From: Plutella xylostella
Lineage: Eukaryota; Arthropoda; Insecta; Lepidoptera; Plutellidae
Length of the DNA: 64,000 nt
NCBI RefSeq assembly: GCF_932276165.1
Contig: NC_063987.1
Coordinates: forward strand, 4,588,001 to 4,652,000
Direction: 5' to 3'
The notes beneath the pieces are model-generated. The model did not search any database. It was given only the letters and a program-made list of their open reading frames with translations, and was not told the origin of the DNA. Both the position numbers and the translations under genes were made by a program. How positions within the stretch are numbered: position 1 is the first letter of the stretch; each line of letters opens with the position of its first letter. Below are positions 11,678 to 24,400 of this stretch, in pieces.

Positions 11678-11697
11678 TCTTGTTAGCGTGATTAATT

Positions 11698-12076
11698 AAC
11701 AAGAGAGTTTAGAATCGCTGAGTTGCTCTGAATTGGACACAAAGGATGTCTGAGGGCGTCAGAGACATGCAATACAATACTTTACCCTATTTGATATGTC
11801 TCCTAGAGCCACAGTGGTGCCATAGAAGCGCGGGTTGTGGTGGAGTGGAGTGGTGCGTAATAATATCGGGACTACGCAGCTTGCCCCCTCTAAACCAGAG
11901 ACTTTTTTATAATTACCTAACCTTTTTTGTACAGTCTACTCTGAGGTCTACCGTCATAGTGCTGTCATATTTATTAATTAATCAATGAGAATTTGTAAAT
12001 AAATAAATGTTGTTGATTTTCGCCATAGGTATTTGGTTTCTAATCCTGTACGCGGCTGATAAACTTATTTGAAATA
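11698..12076. promoter_or_regulatory. Dlc90F upstream region bordering the BEL element
   Basis: About 380 bases separate gag from the Dlc90F start. The GC-richer part at 11810-11910 is plausibly the Dlc90F promoter and 5' UTR, or the retained leader of the retroelement. No second LTR is visible. No core promoter motif is assigned. Confidence 0.35.
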
Positions 12077-13220
12077 ATGGCAGCGGAAGCGGATGAGGAC
12101 GATGTAAGTACAATATTATAGTTCATTCACTTCTACATATAGCAGATAGGTAAGTACCTACCAATTTAACATTACTTAACTGTAATTTAACATTTTCTAC
12201 AATAACTCAATGTAGTTGGGTCACAGAGACAAATGTGGGTAGGTCAGAAGGGCTAGCACGGGACCTATTGAAGACGTGACAAAAGTTCTCTGTCACCCTC
12301 GCTCTTGAGGCTGCGCGATATGAGTGAAGTGAGCGCGATGCAAATCTTATGTCATGATCATGGATTTCTACTTGCATGGTCATGATTCACGTCTTATATG
12401 CGCCCCGTGCTACTAGCCTAGGGGTAGGTACTTAGTTGCATAATAATGACAAGGCACACAGTCCTCCACTCTTGAATACCACCTACTGAGTACGGTCAGC
12501 TGCATAAGTATCTATACACTTATGTACCTTGTCAAACTGACGAACCATCAATGTATTCAGGCGGTTTCAGATTGACAAGGTACAAAAGTGTATAGGTACT
12601 TATGCAGCTGACTGTACCTACTTACTTTTACATTCGTTTATCTCTCAGGAGCTGACCTTCAACGTGGAGGAAGTCCAGAAGGTGGTCAGAGACAACATAG
12701 AGCTGGTGCTCGGCGGCAACGCGTACAGCCACTCGCGCTCGCCGCAGTGGATCGCGCTCATCACGGACAAGACCCTCGCCAGGATCAACAAGATGCAGAA
12801 ACCTTTCAAGTACATTGGTATGTAATGCTAACAACAGCTAACATCAGTAAAGTGGAATCTTTGTAAAACCTCCCTACCATAGATAATGTAGGTGAGGTAA
12901 GTAGTTACTACGAATGACTCTCAGAATGACTAAATCAGCTGGCAGCTGCAAAACTGTTCATCGCGAAACTTCTGGGATTCCTGAGTACCGATCGTGTGTG
13001 TGCTTCAGTTTATCTGGAGAATAATAACATCCTCCCCTTTTAACTGTCGTTCTATTTGTTTCCAGTGCGTATAACAATAACTCAGAAGAATGGCGCGGGG
13101 CTGCACACGGCAGCGGCGTACTACTGGGACACGGCCACGGACGGATCCTGCACGGTGCGCTGGGAGAACAAGTTCATGTACTGCATCGTCAACGTGTGGG
13201 CCATGGCTTTGCAAATATGA
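12077..13220 (+). CDS. Dlc90F: Tctex-type dynein light chain (Dlc90F/DYNLT1)
   Basis: Three exons, 12077-12103, 12649-12817 and 13066-13220, encode 116 residues with matched phases and GT/AG junctions. The protein has an acidic N-terminus (MAAEADEDD), ELTFNVEEVQKVV in the middle, and the conserved end QKNGAGLHTAAAYYWDT, DGSCTVRWENKFMYCIV and the terminal ALQI. The length equals the family norm of about 113 residues. Tctex-type light chains dimerise, bind the dynein intermediate chain and help link cytoplasmic dynein to cargo. Intron 1 carries a small palindromic MITE. The gene is convergent with trx. Confidence 0.95.
12493..12614. mobile_element. 122-bp palindromic MITE in Dlc90F intron 1
   Basis: The ends are long inverted repeats (CRGTCAGCTGCATAAGTA, then CTATACACTTWTGTACCTTG) flanked by TA at both sides (12491-12492, 12615-12616). 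The TA duplication and a C(A/G)GT start suggest a Tc1/mariner-derived MITE. Confidence 0.8.
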
Positions 13221-15893
13221 CGAGGTATTATCCTGCATGGAGGTTGCAATGTCTACTTCCGGTTTGTGAGATTTTGTTTTTGTTAGGTTGCCTCGCTTGT
13301 TTTGCTTGTGTACAAAAAGTGTTTCTTACTTTAGTGTGACCAGTATTTTTTATTAGCAAGGATTATGGATAGATTAAAAACAACATCTAAAGCATATTTT
13401 AGTATTTTTATTATTTTTGGTAAAATTTACCACAATACAAAATAATGATAGAAATAAATAAAGTAATAAAATGTATAGACAGGTCATAGAACTATGCATT
13501 GTAAAAATTGGTGCTTTAAAAGCAATCAATATAATTTATAATAACATTAGGCAAAATGGCATTGTGTACATTAGAAATAAAAGCATTACTTTTAACACAG
13601 AAAATAATATCAAGAGCAGAGGTTTACACTAAAATATATTTGATTATCACTTGGTGATGTTTTGGTCTTTTACAAGAATAGACTAATAAAATGCACGGAT
13701 ATACCGGAGCACGCATTTTGTTCACAAACCTAATAAAACCACCCTCCCTCTTCATAACACACATTCACGGAATAAAAGAGACTTCATAATGCCATGTCAT
13801 AGGGATGAAAAAATCTAAGAAATAGTTGAAAATGGAAATAGGAAAATAATTTCAAGTTAATCTTATTTCATTTAAAAAATACAAATTAAAAATATGTATA
13901 AACTGTTATTTTTTAAAAGCAGAAGTTAAGGTTAATATATGTGATCTTCTTACATCCTGTTGGTTCACTCTGCTAATAAAAAAATCTGTATAATTACTAA
14001 AATTGTAACGTAATAGGTAATTAAAATAATCTGTATGTACTTTTATTATTATCATAATGTCGATGCAAGTTATAACTTGAATGTATTGAAACGTACACAA
14101 AATAACAACCTCTGTTTACAAACTGATGGCTAACGTTGATAAATTTTGTATATGGCCATATTATTATCTTACATAAATGGTACCAGGTTTCTATTACAAA
14201 AATCCATATAATATTTATGTATGAATAATGATTGTAAAATTATTGTAGACAGATAATACTTGATTGCATTGTTATATAAAATTTATCTAATATACTGCCA
14301 TAATGATATCTTGTAATGTAAAATGTTAATTAAAATTCTAGCTGTCAGACATTTTCACATACAAATTTCGAAAACACTAAATAATCGGGTCTATTCGTTT
14401 TCATCTAGATATATCTATATTGGGTCACATTGAATTATTATTTCTTTACCACGTCTGTTGCGCAGTTATGCACTATCTCTAACGAATTAATTTAACTATG
14501 GCATCCGATCTGTAACTAATTTAATTATCTTTAATTGTGAATAAAAACACAACTAACTGAGAAGTTGTTTTTTTTTTCTTATGTGATGAGAGTTATGTGA
14601 TGCCTATAAATTCTGTTCAGTCTATAAATGCTTACGAAACATATTATAATTGTGTAAAAATAAAATTAATAGCTGTCTTAACTTGTCGTGTCTAAAAACC
14701 CAAACTGTGCTGATTAATATTTAAAGCTGACATTAATGTGCATTTCATGTTATACTTATCTTGCCACAACAATGGGGAAGAAAACTGCATAAATATGGCA
14801 ACACCAGCAAGTGTGTGTCTAGCCGTGGACTGGCCAATCAGAAAGTTCATTTTTCCAAATCTCTTTATGATCAACCAACCACATTACAAGGCATATCCAT
14901 TAGTGGCGCCATCTACAACTCGCTTAGCATTTTCTTCTCCATTGCTGCAACGGGGCCGCTCAAACACTGAATAACTTAAATATGTACACGGGGTGATACT
15001 GCTCTTCAACATACAATCTATTCTATGACTTAACATTTTTATTATTATTATGACAGATAATTCCTCTTATTTACAATTTGATTTCACTATACAATACTCG
15101 TTTAATCACTAAATAAAAGTAACATTGTACTCGAAATATTCCTACTCATTTCATGTACTAACTGATTACACTAGTTACCTTCCTATTTACACGTCCGCTT
15201 TAATCGAGACTGAACAACTAGTAAAAAGATAAAATAAAAAACAAATATACAGTAACTGTACTCGTAGCCAAGAAGGACTCAAGACTTATCACATCAAGCA
15301 AGTGTCCACTTTGGGCGCACCTCTTAAGCCGTTCGCGAACGCGTTAACATGATTTACAAAACTAAACAAATTATGTACACGGAACCTATCACAACATAAT
15401 TCTTAAGTAAGGGCTCAACTAATGATACAAAAATCCAACATCACTTAAACACTGGGTAGATTCATGAAAGAGATCATAACAAGATTCAAAGATAACTTGA
15501 AACAATAACTCGGGCCACAACGCCGCCCGGCCGGTAAACAACAAGATATGTGAATTGACTTATTGTCTTATATACATACAAAATTGTGCTCAACCCAGTA
15601 TTTTATACAACACACTTCCCCGCACTCAAATTCTAACGATTCACACTTAGAATTCTTAGGAGATCCATCGATATAACTCCCCATCACTCCGTTTACTAAA
15701 ATAATTGTTCCAAATATTAAGTCTAATTTCAGTAATGTACTTTCAGTTATTATGCTATTTTAACGCATTAACTATAACGTGTCCATGGTTTCACTTCACT
15801 TTAGTCCGACATCGAGAGTCGTCCTTAGTTCGGGAAAGTTCAAATTCCTTTCATCCAAGATTAATTGACAAATCAAATTCACTCTTACCCCTT
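13221..15893. other. 3' regions of Dlc90F and trx
   Basis: This AT-rich stretch lies between two convergent stop codons. The first 250 bases or so are Dlc90F 3' UTR. The rest is probably the trx 3' UTR (minus strand) and intergenic DNA. Short ORFs here have no family resemblance. Confidence 0.5.
13453..13462 (+). terminator. Overlapping AATAAA polyadenylation signals of Dlc90F
   Basis: Two overlapping AATAAA hexamers lie 233 bases after the Dlc90F stop codon, with a third similar word (AATAAAA) shortly downstream. Their position fits a short 3' UTR. Confidence 0.55.
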
Positions 15894-18440
15894 TCAGTTA
15901 AGGTACTTGCGGCACTTCTTGGCCCCGCAGGTGCAGGGTATTTTGACCTCTTCGAAGGGGAACTTGTAGTCGTAAGTAAGTTCCTCGCCTATTGTGATTC
16001 GCCGCAGGGCGAAGATCAGGATGTGTTTGTGTCCGTGGATGTCCACCACGCGGGAGTAGCAGTTCGGCTGCGAATAAAAAAAAAACACATATTAGCACAT
16101 CAAATAAATCGGTTAATATCATACAGAATAATAGTTATGTATCAATGGGGATGCAGGTGTCTGTAAATATGTTATAGACCGAAGACAGCACAGTGATCTC
16201 TACAAGGAGGCTGCGATTTCCATATCTGCTGTACACGTCCGTAGCAAACATGTTACATTACACACACTTGGGAACTCAGCGACTTCCTTACGCTGATTGG
16301 CTAATCCTTTAGCTTTTTGTAGCGCGCCTCGCGCAGTCCGGGGGTCACTCTATACGACTAAAAACGAAGTTTCGGAGCGCCGCTTCACGAGCCTCGAATC
16401 TATCATGTTGTATTAAACGTGCCGATTACACGACAACTCTCCTTCGTTGGGTTTTCGTCAGTAAAGATAGAGTAACCCTCCTGTGTAGCGATTACAAGAT
16501 TTTAGAACCTCCGTTAACGTTGCGTATCGTCAACTGTCACTGTCAAAATGTAACAAAAAGTTAGTTCCAAAAGTGACTACGTTGGCGCTGTTCTTTTCCA
16601 TATGTTTGTGTAGTATTGTACAACGCTACCGTATTGCCACGTTAGCCTGTGATAGGGGCTCTGAAGTAGAGATACTCACGTCACACGAGTGGTTGATGAA
16701 CCTGGCCGCGTTGCCCTTGAGCGTCGCGTCCACCACGAGCTGGTCGCCTCACGCTGTCTGCTAAAGACACTGTCTACGCTACGCTAACCCTACGCTACAG
16801 ATGTACAGATACTCACGTCACACGAGTGGTTGATGAACCTGGCCGCGTTGCCCTTGAGCGTCGCGTCGACCACGAGCTGGTCGTCAATACGGAACATGTA
16901 GCAGCCCGCGCCTCGCCGAGCCTCGTAGCGAGCTTCGCGCTGGTCCGCCAGCACTGCTCGGATGACTTCGCCCGCGTACTCGATTACCATGTCGCCTGGA
17001 ATAGAGGGGTTGTTTGGGTTGGTTGGTTGTACAGACGTTTTGGACAAGAAGGCCTGAATTCGATTTCTGTCAGTCAATAGTTTAAGATCATGATAACATA
17101 AAGGGTAGAGCACATTGACCCTAACATTGGATCGACTTTAGCGATGCTCAGCCTTTAAATCTGGTATAGAAGACCAAGGAAACGTGTATTGTTTCCTTGG
17201 TCTTCTATACCAGATAAGTACCTATCCTAACTAATCCTAATCCTAACTATCCTAACTAATATTATAAATGCGAAAGTAACTGTGTCTGTCTGTCTGTCTG
17301 TTATTCTTTCACGCCAAAACTACTGAACGGATTTGAATGAAATTTGGTCTAGACCCTGGGAAAGAACATAGGCTACTTTTTATCCCGGAATTCCCACGGG
17401 AAAACTTTTTAAGCCCAAGCGAAGCGCGCGGTAACAGCTAGTAATTTCTATAAAATCTAACCACCCTAATTCATAGACAAGTTATAGGACGTTTTAGCTA
17501 TTGAACTGTTTTTACCCTCTCTGTCAAAGAACAATTGGTTATAAGTTAAAGAGGGGCAAAACAGTTAAATAGCTTTAATGTGCTATAACTTTTCTATGAA
17601 TAAGGGGGTTAGTTCAAACTTATTCCACTAGTCACAATAATAACAGCATACCTTCTTCAATATCCCTCTTGCAGAACAGTCCGCGACCGTGTATGTGCGA
17701 GCGGTACACGCCGACGGCCGCGCGCGATGTCTCCTTCAGATGGCGGAACCGCATGGCTAGTGGCAGCGTCGCTAGGCGTCTGAAAAGTGAATTTTAGGTT
17801 TATGACTGTGCTGTTTGTCATTTCAAATTTTGCTAGTCAATTATTTTGCGGGCATCGTTTTTGTTTTTGGGGATTTTAGTTCTTGCATCTGGCTCACTTG
17901 CATCGGACCATTCTTTATAAATATATTTATAATTATGGTGATTGATGATACAACTTATCATTAGAATGAGATATATAGCTATAAGATACTTTTTATCCAG
18001 GCAGCAGTAATTTAAGTTTGCAGAAAAAAATTAAAAAGCTAGTCAGCTATTAACTCTGTTTCGAAATGCCTAGCTAATTATAATCGTGAACTTCTATTCT
18101 ATCTATCTATAGATAGATAGAAAACTCGTATAACTCAATTGGGGTACAAACGGCGGTCTTATCACTTAAAGCGGTCTTAGGTAGACAACCTGTATGTCAT
18201 AGAAATCTATATTTACCTAGAAACCATAGTCTCCCCGCCGTCCTGCCCCGGCGGCGGCGGTTCCTCTCTAAACGGCGAGGCCATCCAGCTGAACATGTCC
18301 AGGTTGGGCTTCTGTCTGACCGGGCCGAGGCGAGCCGCGCCCCACACGCTCTCCTTGAACCCTTCGCTGAGGTCAAGGTCGTTGTCCCAGCTGTACAGCT
18401 CGCGACCTTGCTTGGCCTTGTACTTTGAGCAGCGGCTTGC
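15894..18440 (-). CDS. trx: trx exons 10-13: Win motif, SET and post-SET
   Basis: Exon 10 (18217-18440) carries VWGAARLGPVRQKPNLDMF; GAAR at residues about 4219-4222 fits the WDR5-interacting Win motif. Exon 11 (17652-17779) starts SET with VYRSHIHGRGLFCKRDIEEG. Exon 12 (16817-16995) gives MVIEYAGEVIRAVLADQRE and ends NHSCD. Exon 13 (15894-16067) continues PNCYSRVVDIHGHKHI, GEELTYDYKFPFEE and the zinc-binding post-SET CTCGAKKCRKYLN. The cofactor-binding NHSCxPN motif and the ELTYDY motif are intact, so the enzyme should be active. Exon 12 has a partial copy downstream. Confidence 0.95.
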
Positions 18441-21400
18441 CTGAGGATGAGGTTAGATGGTTAGTTTTGGTAGTACTTCTATAAGTATCTATAAGTATAG
18501 TTTTATAGGAAAGTGAGAATTCAAATTTAAAACACATTATGAAGATATAAAATAATGAAAAGGAGTTCTATTGGCCTACATCTGTAAATAATATAAATCA
18601 ATAATAATTATATAGTATTACAGCTTACAGAATAAATAATGAAACTTACCCCGGGCAATTGTTCGACGAGATATCTCAATCCGTTGTTGTTAAGTCCAAT
18701 TAGATGAGCGCCAGATAGACTAGTGGCCAGGTTGTACTGTATGGGCTGCAAACCTGACACCTTCCTCGCATTCTGGACGGCATCCACCACCTTCCCCCAG
18801 AGATCTGTTAGCGAACTCGATGAGTATGTAAACCCATCTTCAGAGGTAACTTCGTAGATCAACTTGGGACCATCGTCCTTCGGCGGGTCGGGTGTTTGTT
18901 TTGGTTTGTCTGAATGGGTTGATTTGATGTTCTCTTGGCCTTTAGCTTTGCTCTGTTTCTTAGTGGCTACGGCCTCTGTTTCGCTCTTTTTGTCTCCTAG
19001 AGGACGCTTCATTACTTTGGTAGTAGCTGCAGGCACTTTAGTAGGCACTGGAGCCTTATTGGTGTCTTTCACTGTTAGGACTTTAGGTGGTTGCACGTCA
19101 ATCATTTCTGCGTCTAATGACGGTAATGAAGACATTTTAGGCGCAGCCGGTGTAGGCACGACGGCTACTGAAGTTGATTCTTGGACTGCTGACGCTGTGC
19201 TGGTATTGGCTTGATTTGAAGCAGTTGACAGTTGAGTGGCTCTTGTAACATCGCGCTCTTCTTTCTCACGCTTGATCCTTTCGAGCTCCATCATCCTCTT
19301 CGACTCCTCGATAGCCTTCTCCAAATCACTGTCAATGGTTTCGTCCTTCATGGTCAGGTCTGGCATGTCATGGCTCACAGGCCTGGGCCTCGCCACGGCA
19401 GCTGGTGTTTTAGGAGCAGCAGAAGTATTTGTAGCAGTCTTGCTTTGCCCATCTCTGTGGAGCGGCAGAACTCTATTCATAGGCCTCTTCGACATCGGGT
19501 TGACGACGTTCGTTGGTATCCCTGACTGCTGCGTCGGCGGCGCCTTTGGTAAGCTTATGCTCGAAGTGCTTTGCGTCTGCAAGCTAATAGTGCTGTTTTG
19601 CTGCACCGGAATACATATCATGTTGTTGTTGGCATTCTGATTCGGCACTATGCTAGTGCTGGCTTGCAACGGGAAGTTGATGTCGGTGGAGGCTTTTGAA
19701 GCGATCTTTGGGTCGACCAGGTTGTTTTGCACTGTGATGTTTACAGTATTGTTGCTGGAGTTGACATTGATGTTCATGGGGGCACTGTTCGGTATCGCCT
19801 GGAACGGGACATTTATCATGGTGCTGCTGTTCTCGCTCTTCTGTTGGAAGGTCAGGGGCTCGGTCGGCATGCCCGGAACATTGGTGTTGTTGTTGGTGAC
19901 AACACGGATGTTGTGTTGTTGGGGCATTTGTTGAGGCATTTGTTGGGGCATTTGCTGGGGCATATGCTGAGGAATGTTACTCTCCAAATTAGCGTTATTC
20001 ATCCGGCCTCGCTCAGGCAAGTTGATCACTCTGTTGTTTTGTGCATTCATAGGCATGAAACCCTGCATTTGGTTGTTGACTGAAATCGAATGGTTTTGCT
20101 TATCGTTAGTGACGATATTCACTTTAGCACAGTCGTTGTTAGGCAGCGTTTGCATAGGGCCAATGTTGGTGTTGGCTGGTGGCCCCATGATATTCTTGCC
20201 TCTGCACGCTTCCTGTCCGAATTTCGGTTGTTCGTTGACACTGATGTTTGCTCTATTAATTTGGGGATCCATGTTGGTGATCTGATTCTGGGTTGTGTTC
20301 GAATTCATGCTACAGCTGCTGATGTTAATTTGAGTGTTGTTGGGCACCTGAGGGCCGATCATTTGGCTCTGGTTGTTACTACCATGTGGTTGTGGATTAT
20401 TCATCATCATATGATTATTTGTGGGTGGCATCAGGTTGTTGACTCCATGATCTGAGGAGTTGTTACACGCCATCAGCATCTCATGGCTGGTCATACCGGA
20501 TTGGTTGCCGCCGTAGATCCCGCTGTTATTGACATTGCCCATCATAATATTACTGTTCATGTTTGAATTGTTAACGTTCATTCCATGCATCATATTCCCG
20601 GGAGGCATATTCAGGTTGCTGTTGCCGCTAGCGCACATTTCAAATGACGACTGGTTGCTCGTGAACTGAGAGGAATTGTTCGAGCAACTTCCACTGCACG
20701 ATGACGGCTGCATTTCGTTCTTGATATCGGGAATGTTGGGCACATGCATCATCGGCTGATGGGTCTGGTTACCGATTTGCATTGAGTTGCTCATATTGCT
20801 GTGCATGTTCATATTATTCATAGCGTTCATATTGTTCATTTGGTGTTGCATGTGCGGCGGGTGATCCATAGCTCGGTTGCCCTGCATTTGGCTCATGGGG
20901 TTTATGTTTTGCATCGACATAGAGTTGTCGTGTCGGCCGTGCAAGTTCGGTATATTCGGCGTCATTGCTCCAGAGTTCTCCATTTGACTCCCCATGCCCA
21001 TATTAGGAGTAGATCCCGACATGTGATGCATGTGCATATTGCTCTCCATCTGACGGTTATGTATTTGGTTTGGCATATGCTGGTGAATTCCCATCAAATT
21101 ACTGTCCATGTGTTGGCGGTTGTTCTGTATTTGCATCACATTAGGCATCTGGTGTTGATGGTGGTGACCTACATTGTCCATCTGCCTGTTTGATTGTATT
21201 TGCATCTGCTGGTTCACATGTAAGTTGTTATCAATCTGTTGCCGGTTCGTATTATTCATGTGGTGATTCATCTGTGAGACGCTGTGCACTATTTGATTAT
21301 GCATGTTGTCCATTGATCTGTTTGAATGCATTTGGTGGCTCATATTGTTGATTGAGTGGCCTTGCATATTGTCCATCATCATACGGTTATTCTGCATATT

Positions 21401-24400
21401 ATTCATGTTCGACATGGATTGTTGAATATGCATGTGGTTGAGGTCACTCTGAGAGCGATTTAGATTGTGGTTATTGCCCATATTATGCATATTCATTGAT
21501 TGGTTCATGAGGTGAGTATTGTCTGGAGTTGACCGATTTGATGCCATGTTGACTTGGTTGTGTGTTTGCTGATTATTCATATCGTGGAAGGATCTGTTGG
21601 ATGCGGCTTGATTCATCAGATTGTTCTGTTGCATTTGCGAACTATTGTCTAGCTGGCGATTGTGTTGTATTTGCCCACTCATTATATGTATCTGGTTGGT
21701 CGAATGGTGGCTGTTTTCGTGGGACATCATTTGGTTGTTTCCGTGAGATACATTCATAGAGTTGTGAGAAGAATTTGATACATCATGTTGTTGGTTGCTG
21801 CAGGATGGCGATTGTTGGGTGTTGGCTTCACTGACGCTAATATTCACTCTGTTGTTCGATTCCTGACACGACATATTTCCACTGGGAGCAGAGTTTTGCA
21901 TCTGGATTCCATGAGACGAGTTGTTTTGGGTCGATATTGAACACATCTGATTCTGATTGTTGGGAACAGAAATAGTGTTTTGGTTGTTTTGCGACGGAGG
22001 TCGCATCATGTTGTGGGGCACGATGTTGATAGAGGGAGAGTTGTTGCTGGCCATTTGACAACTGTTAAGCTTATGTATATTCATCTGATTGTTGATGGCT
22101 TCCATGTGCTTGTTGTCGTTGTTTCCGATGTTCTGGAATGTCTTCTCATTTTGTGCGTGTTGTTGTGAGTGCGACGCCATAATTTCTTGAGAGAAATTAA
22201 GATGGCCCCCTTCAGCTTTAGAAAGAGCGTTGATTTTGCTCAGTTTAATAGCCGTTTCAGCGTCAAAGCTTGTGCTCATTACAGATGAGGATGGCTGGTA
22301 GATGTTGCCAGCTGTTATTTGGATGACGTTATTGGTGGATGTGTGAGTAGTTGAGTGATGGCTCACGTGGCTGGACTCAAACTGATGCATGTGGTTGTTG
22401 CTCGGCATTGAAGTGTTGATGCCACTAATCGTCATCTGGTTCATCTTTTCAGGTTCATTGTGGGAATGTTGCCTACCCATGTTGCTCTGAATGTTCATTG
22501 ACGAATTATTCATGGAACAACTCGTCTTTATCGAGTTCTGCAACTCCAGAGTCTTGTTGTTGTCGATGTTCGACACACTGATGGGAGTGCTGATTTGTCG
22601 CCACGGTGTAGGTGACTTTAGACTCTGTGCCACGTTTATAGTCGGCATGGAGTTTGAATTGTCTTGCAAGTTGCCGCCAATTTCTATTACGTGAGAGTTC
22701 TCCATCTTTGCGTTACCCATATTCTTATTCATCGATGGGGCGATTGAACTCGACACAATCGGCTGCGATAGCGGTATCGATTGCAGCGAGAAAGACACGG
22801 AATTGGGAATAGACTGTGAGATCGCCATGACGGGTTGTCCAGTTGAAGATATAAGCGTAACATTTGGAGACATGGATACGAAGTTTGGCTTCGACATGTT
22901 GATCTTTCCCATATTCTGTGGAGTGCTCGATAGCGTCATTGTGTGGATTTGCGACGTTATGGGATTCATATTCGACCTTCCAGTGATGATGGTACCTTGC
23001 TGAGACCCGACAGCGATAGACGCTGGGCTCATTTGTAGTACTTTCGGCGCTTGTCTGTTAGAGTTGCCCTTGTCTGGCAGTGGTTGTAGAGTCAAATTAG
23101 GTATTGGTGTCTTCATGTTCTTCATAGTTTGCGGAGACGTTTGAACGGTTTGTGCTGTGACCACATTAGGTGTCGAAGAATTAACTTGTTCACCAACATT
23201 ATTAACGACTACATAGCCCGTTGGAACTTCCACTATCGGTTCTATCTTACTTGCTTGGAAGACTTGCGTTGTTGTGGCTGAGAAGCTACTGTTTTGAGCT
23301 AGCACTCCTTGCATAGCTGTCGACACAAACTGTTGTGAAGACATCACAGTGTTCTGAACGATGGTCTCTAAGCCGTAGTACACAGGTTGCGTTGTTGTCA
23401 AGTACATACAGCCATTCGGATCTGTTACCATTTCTAGGGTTGGCGTCGATTGAAGTAGCACTTGGTCGTTACAGAACTGTGGCAGTAAAGTACCTTGAGG
23501 TAAGATGGTAGCTCCTTGTGATGTTAATTGATTAGGCAGTATAGTTGTTTGTCCGCTGTTCATGCCACTTTGGGGCACAGCAACTGTAGTTTGCAAGGTG
23601 TTGTTTGGTAGTAGAGTTGCTTGAGAAGTCAAGTTTCCAGAGGTAAGTCCTTGTAACGTTCCCTGCGGTATGATAGTGGTACCATTCTGGGTGTGTATCG
23701 CTTGTGGGAGGATCGTGTGGCCGTTGGGTCCTTGAGATAAGATTCCTTGTTGGATTGTGCCTTGAGGTAGAATAGTCCCTTGTTGCAACGTCTGCGGTAG
23801 AAGACCAACATTTCCTTGTTGAAGTAATACAGGGATTCCCCCACTCGGTACAGCCACTAAGCCGCCATTCTCTGTCTGTTGTATCTGGAATGTCTGAGGG
23901 ACCATTCCGCCTTGTGTTATGAACTGAGTCGGTCCAGTTTTGAAGTCCCCTTGAGGTCCAATAGTGGCTATGTATTGCATATTCTGATTCTGCTGCTGTG
24001 ATAACGCTTCGACGTAAGCTGACATTAGATTCTGGTTGGCTACAGGCTGTACTATAATGGATGGTTGTCCAGTCTGGTTGTTTGTCTGCAGTTGTATAAC
24101 AGTGTTTCCAGCTCCCAAAGGCTGGTTGATGGTTGTGAATGTCTTTTCTAATTTCGAGTGTCGTTTTATGGTTGTAGGTTTAGGCATAGGCCTGCCTCTG
24201 CCTCTATTAGCCGCCTGGAATATCGGCTTGGGTTGAACCGGTGTTGGTTGTTTCTTTGGAGATTTCTGTGGATTTCCAGGGATAAGTATCTGTTGTTTAT
24301 GGTGCGCGTTAGGCGATGAGAGCCTTTGGGTCGTCATTGCTGGCACCACTATAGTGTTCCCTTGAATGTTGGGCCGGATCATTGGTTGGATGTTTTGAAT

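Larger units (their letters stand above)
3858..11697 (-). mobile_element. Defective BEL/Pao LTR retroelement
   Basis: This minus-strand retroelement has, in its own 5' to 3' order, gag with zinc knuckles, an aspartic protease, the very start of the reverse transcriptase, an RNase H fragment, and an integrase of BEL/Pao type, followed by a 3' LTR-like region. It is broken in at least three ways. The RT core is missing at about 9359. A 2538-bp DNA transposon interrupts the pol frame between RNase H and integrase. No 5' LTR matching the 3' one is found to the right of gag. A five-base flank AATAC lies at 3853-3857, but its mate cannot be identified. The gag end lies only about 400 bp from the Dlc90F start codon. 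Confidence 0.9.
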
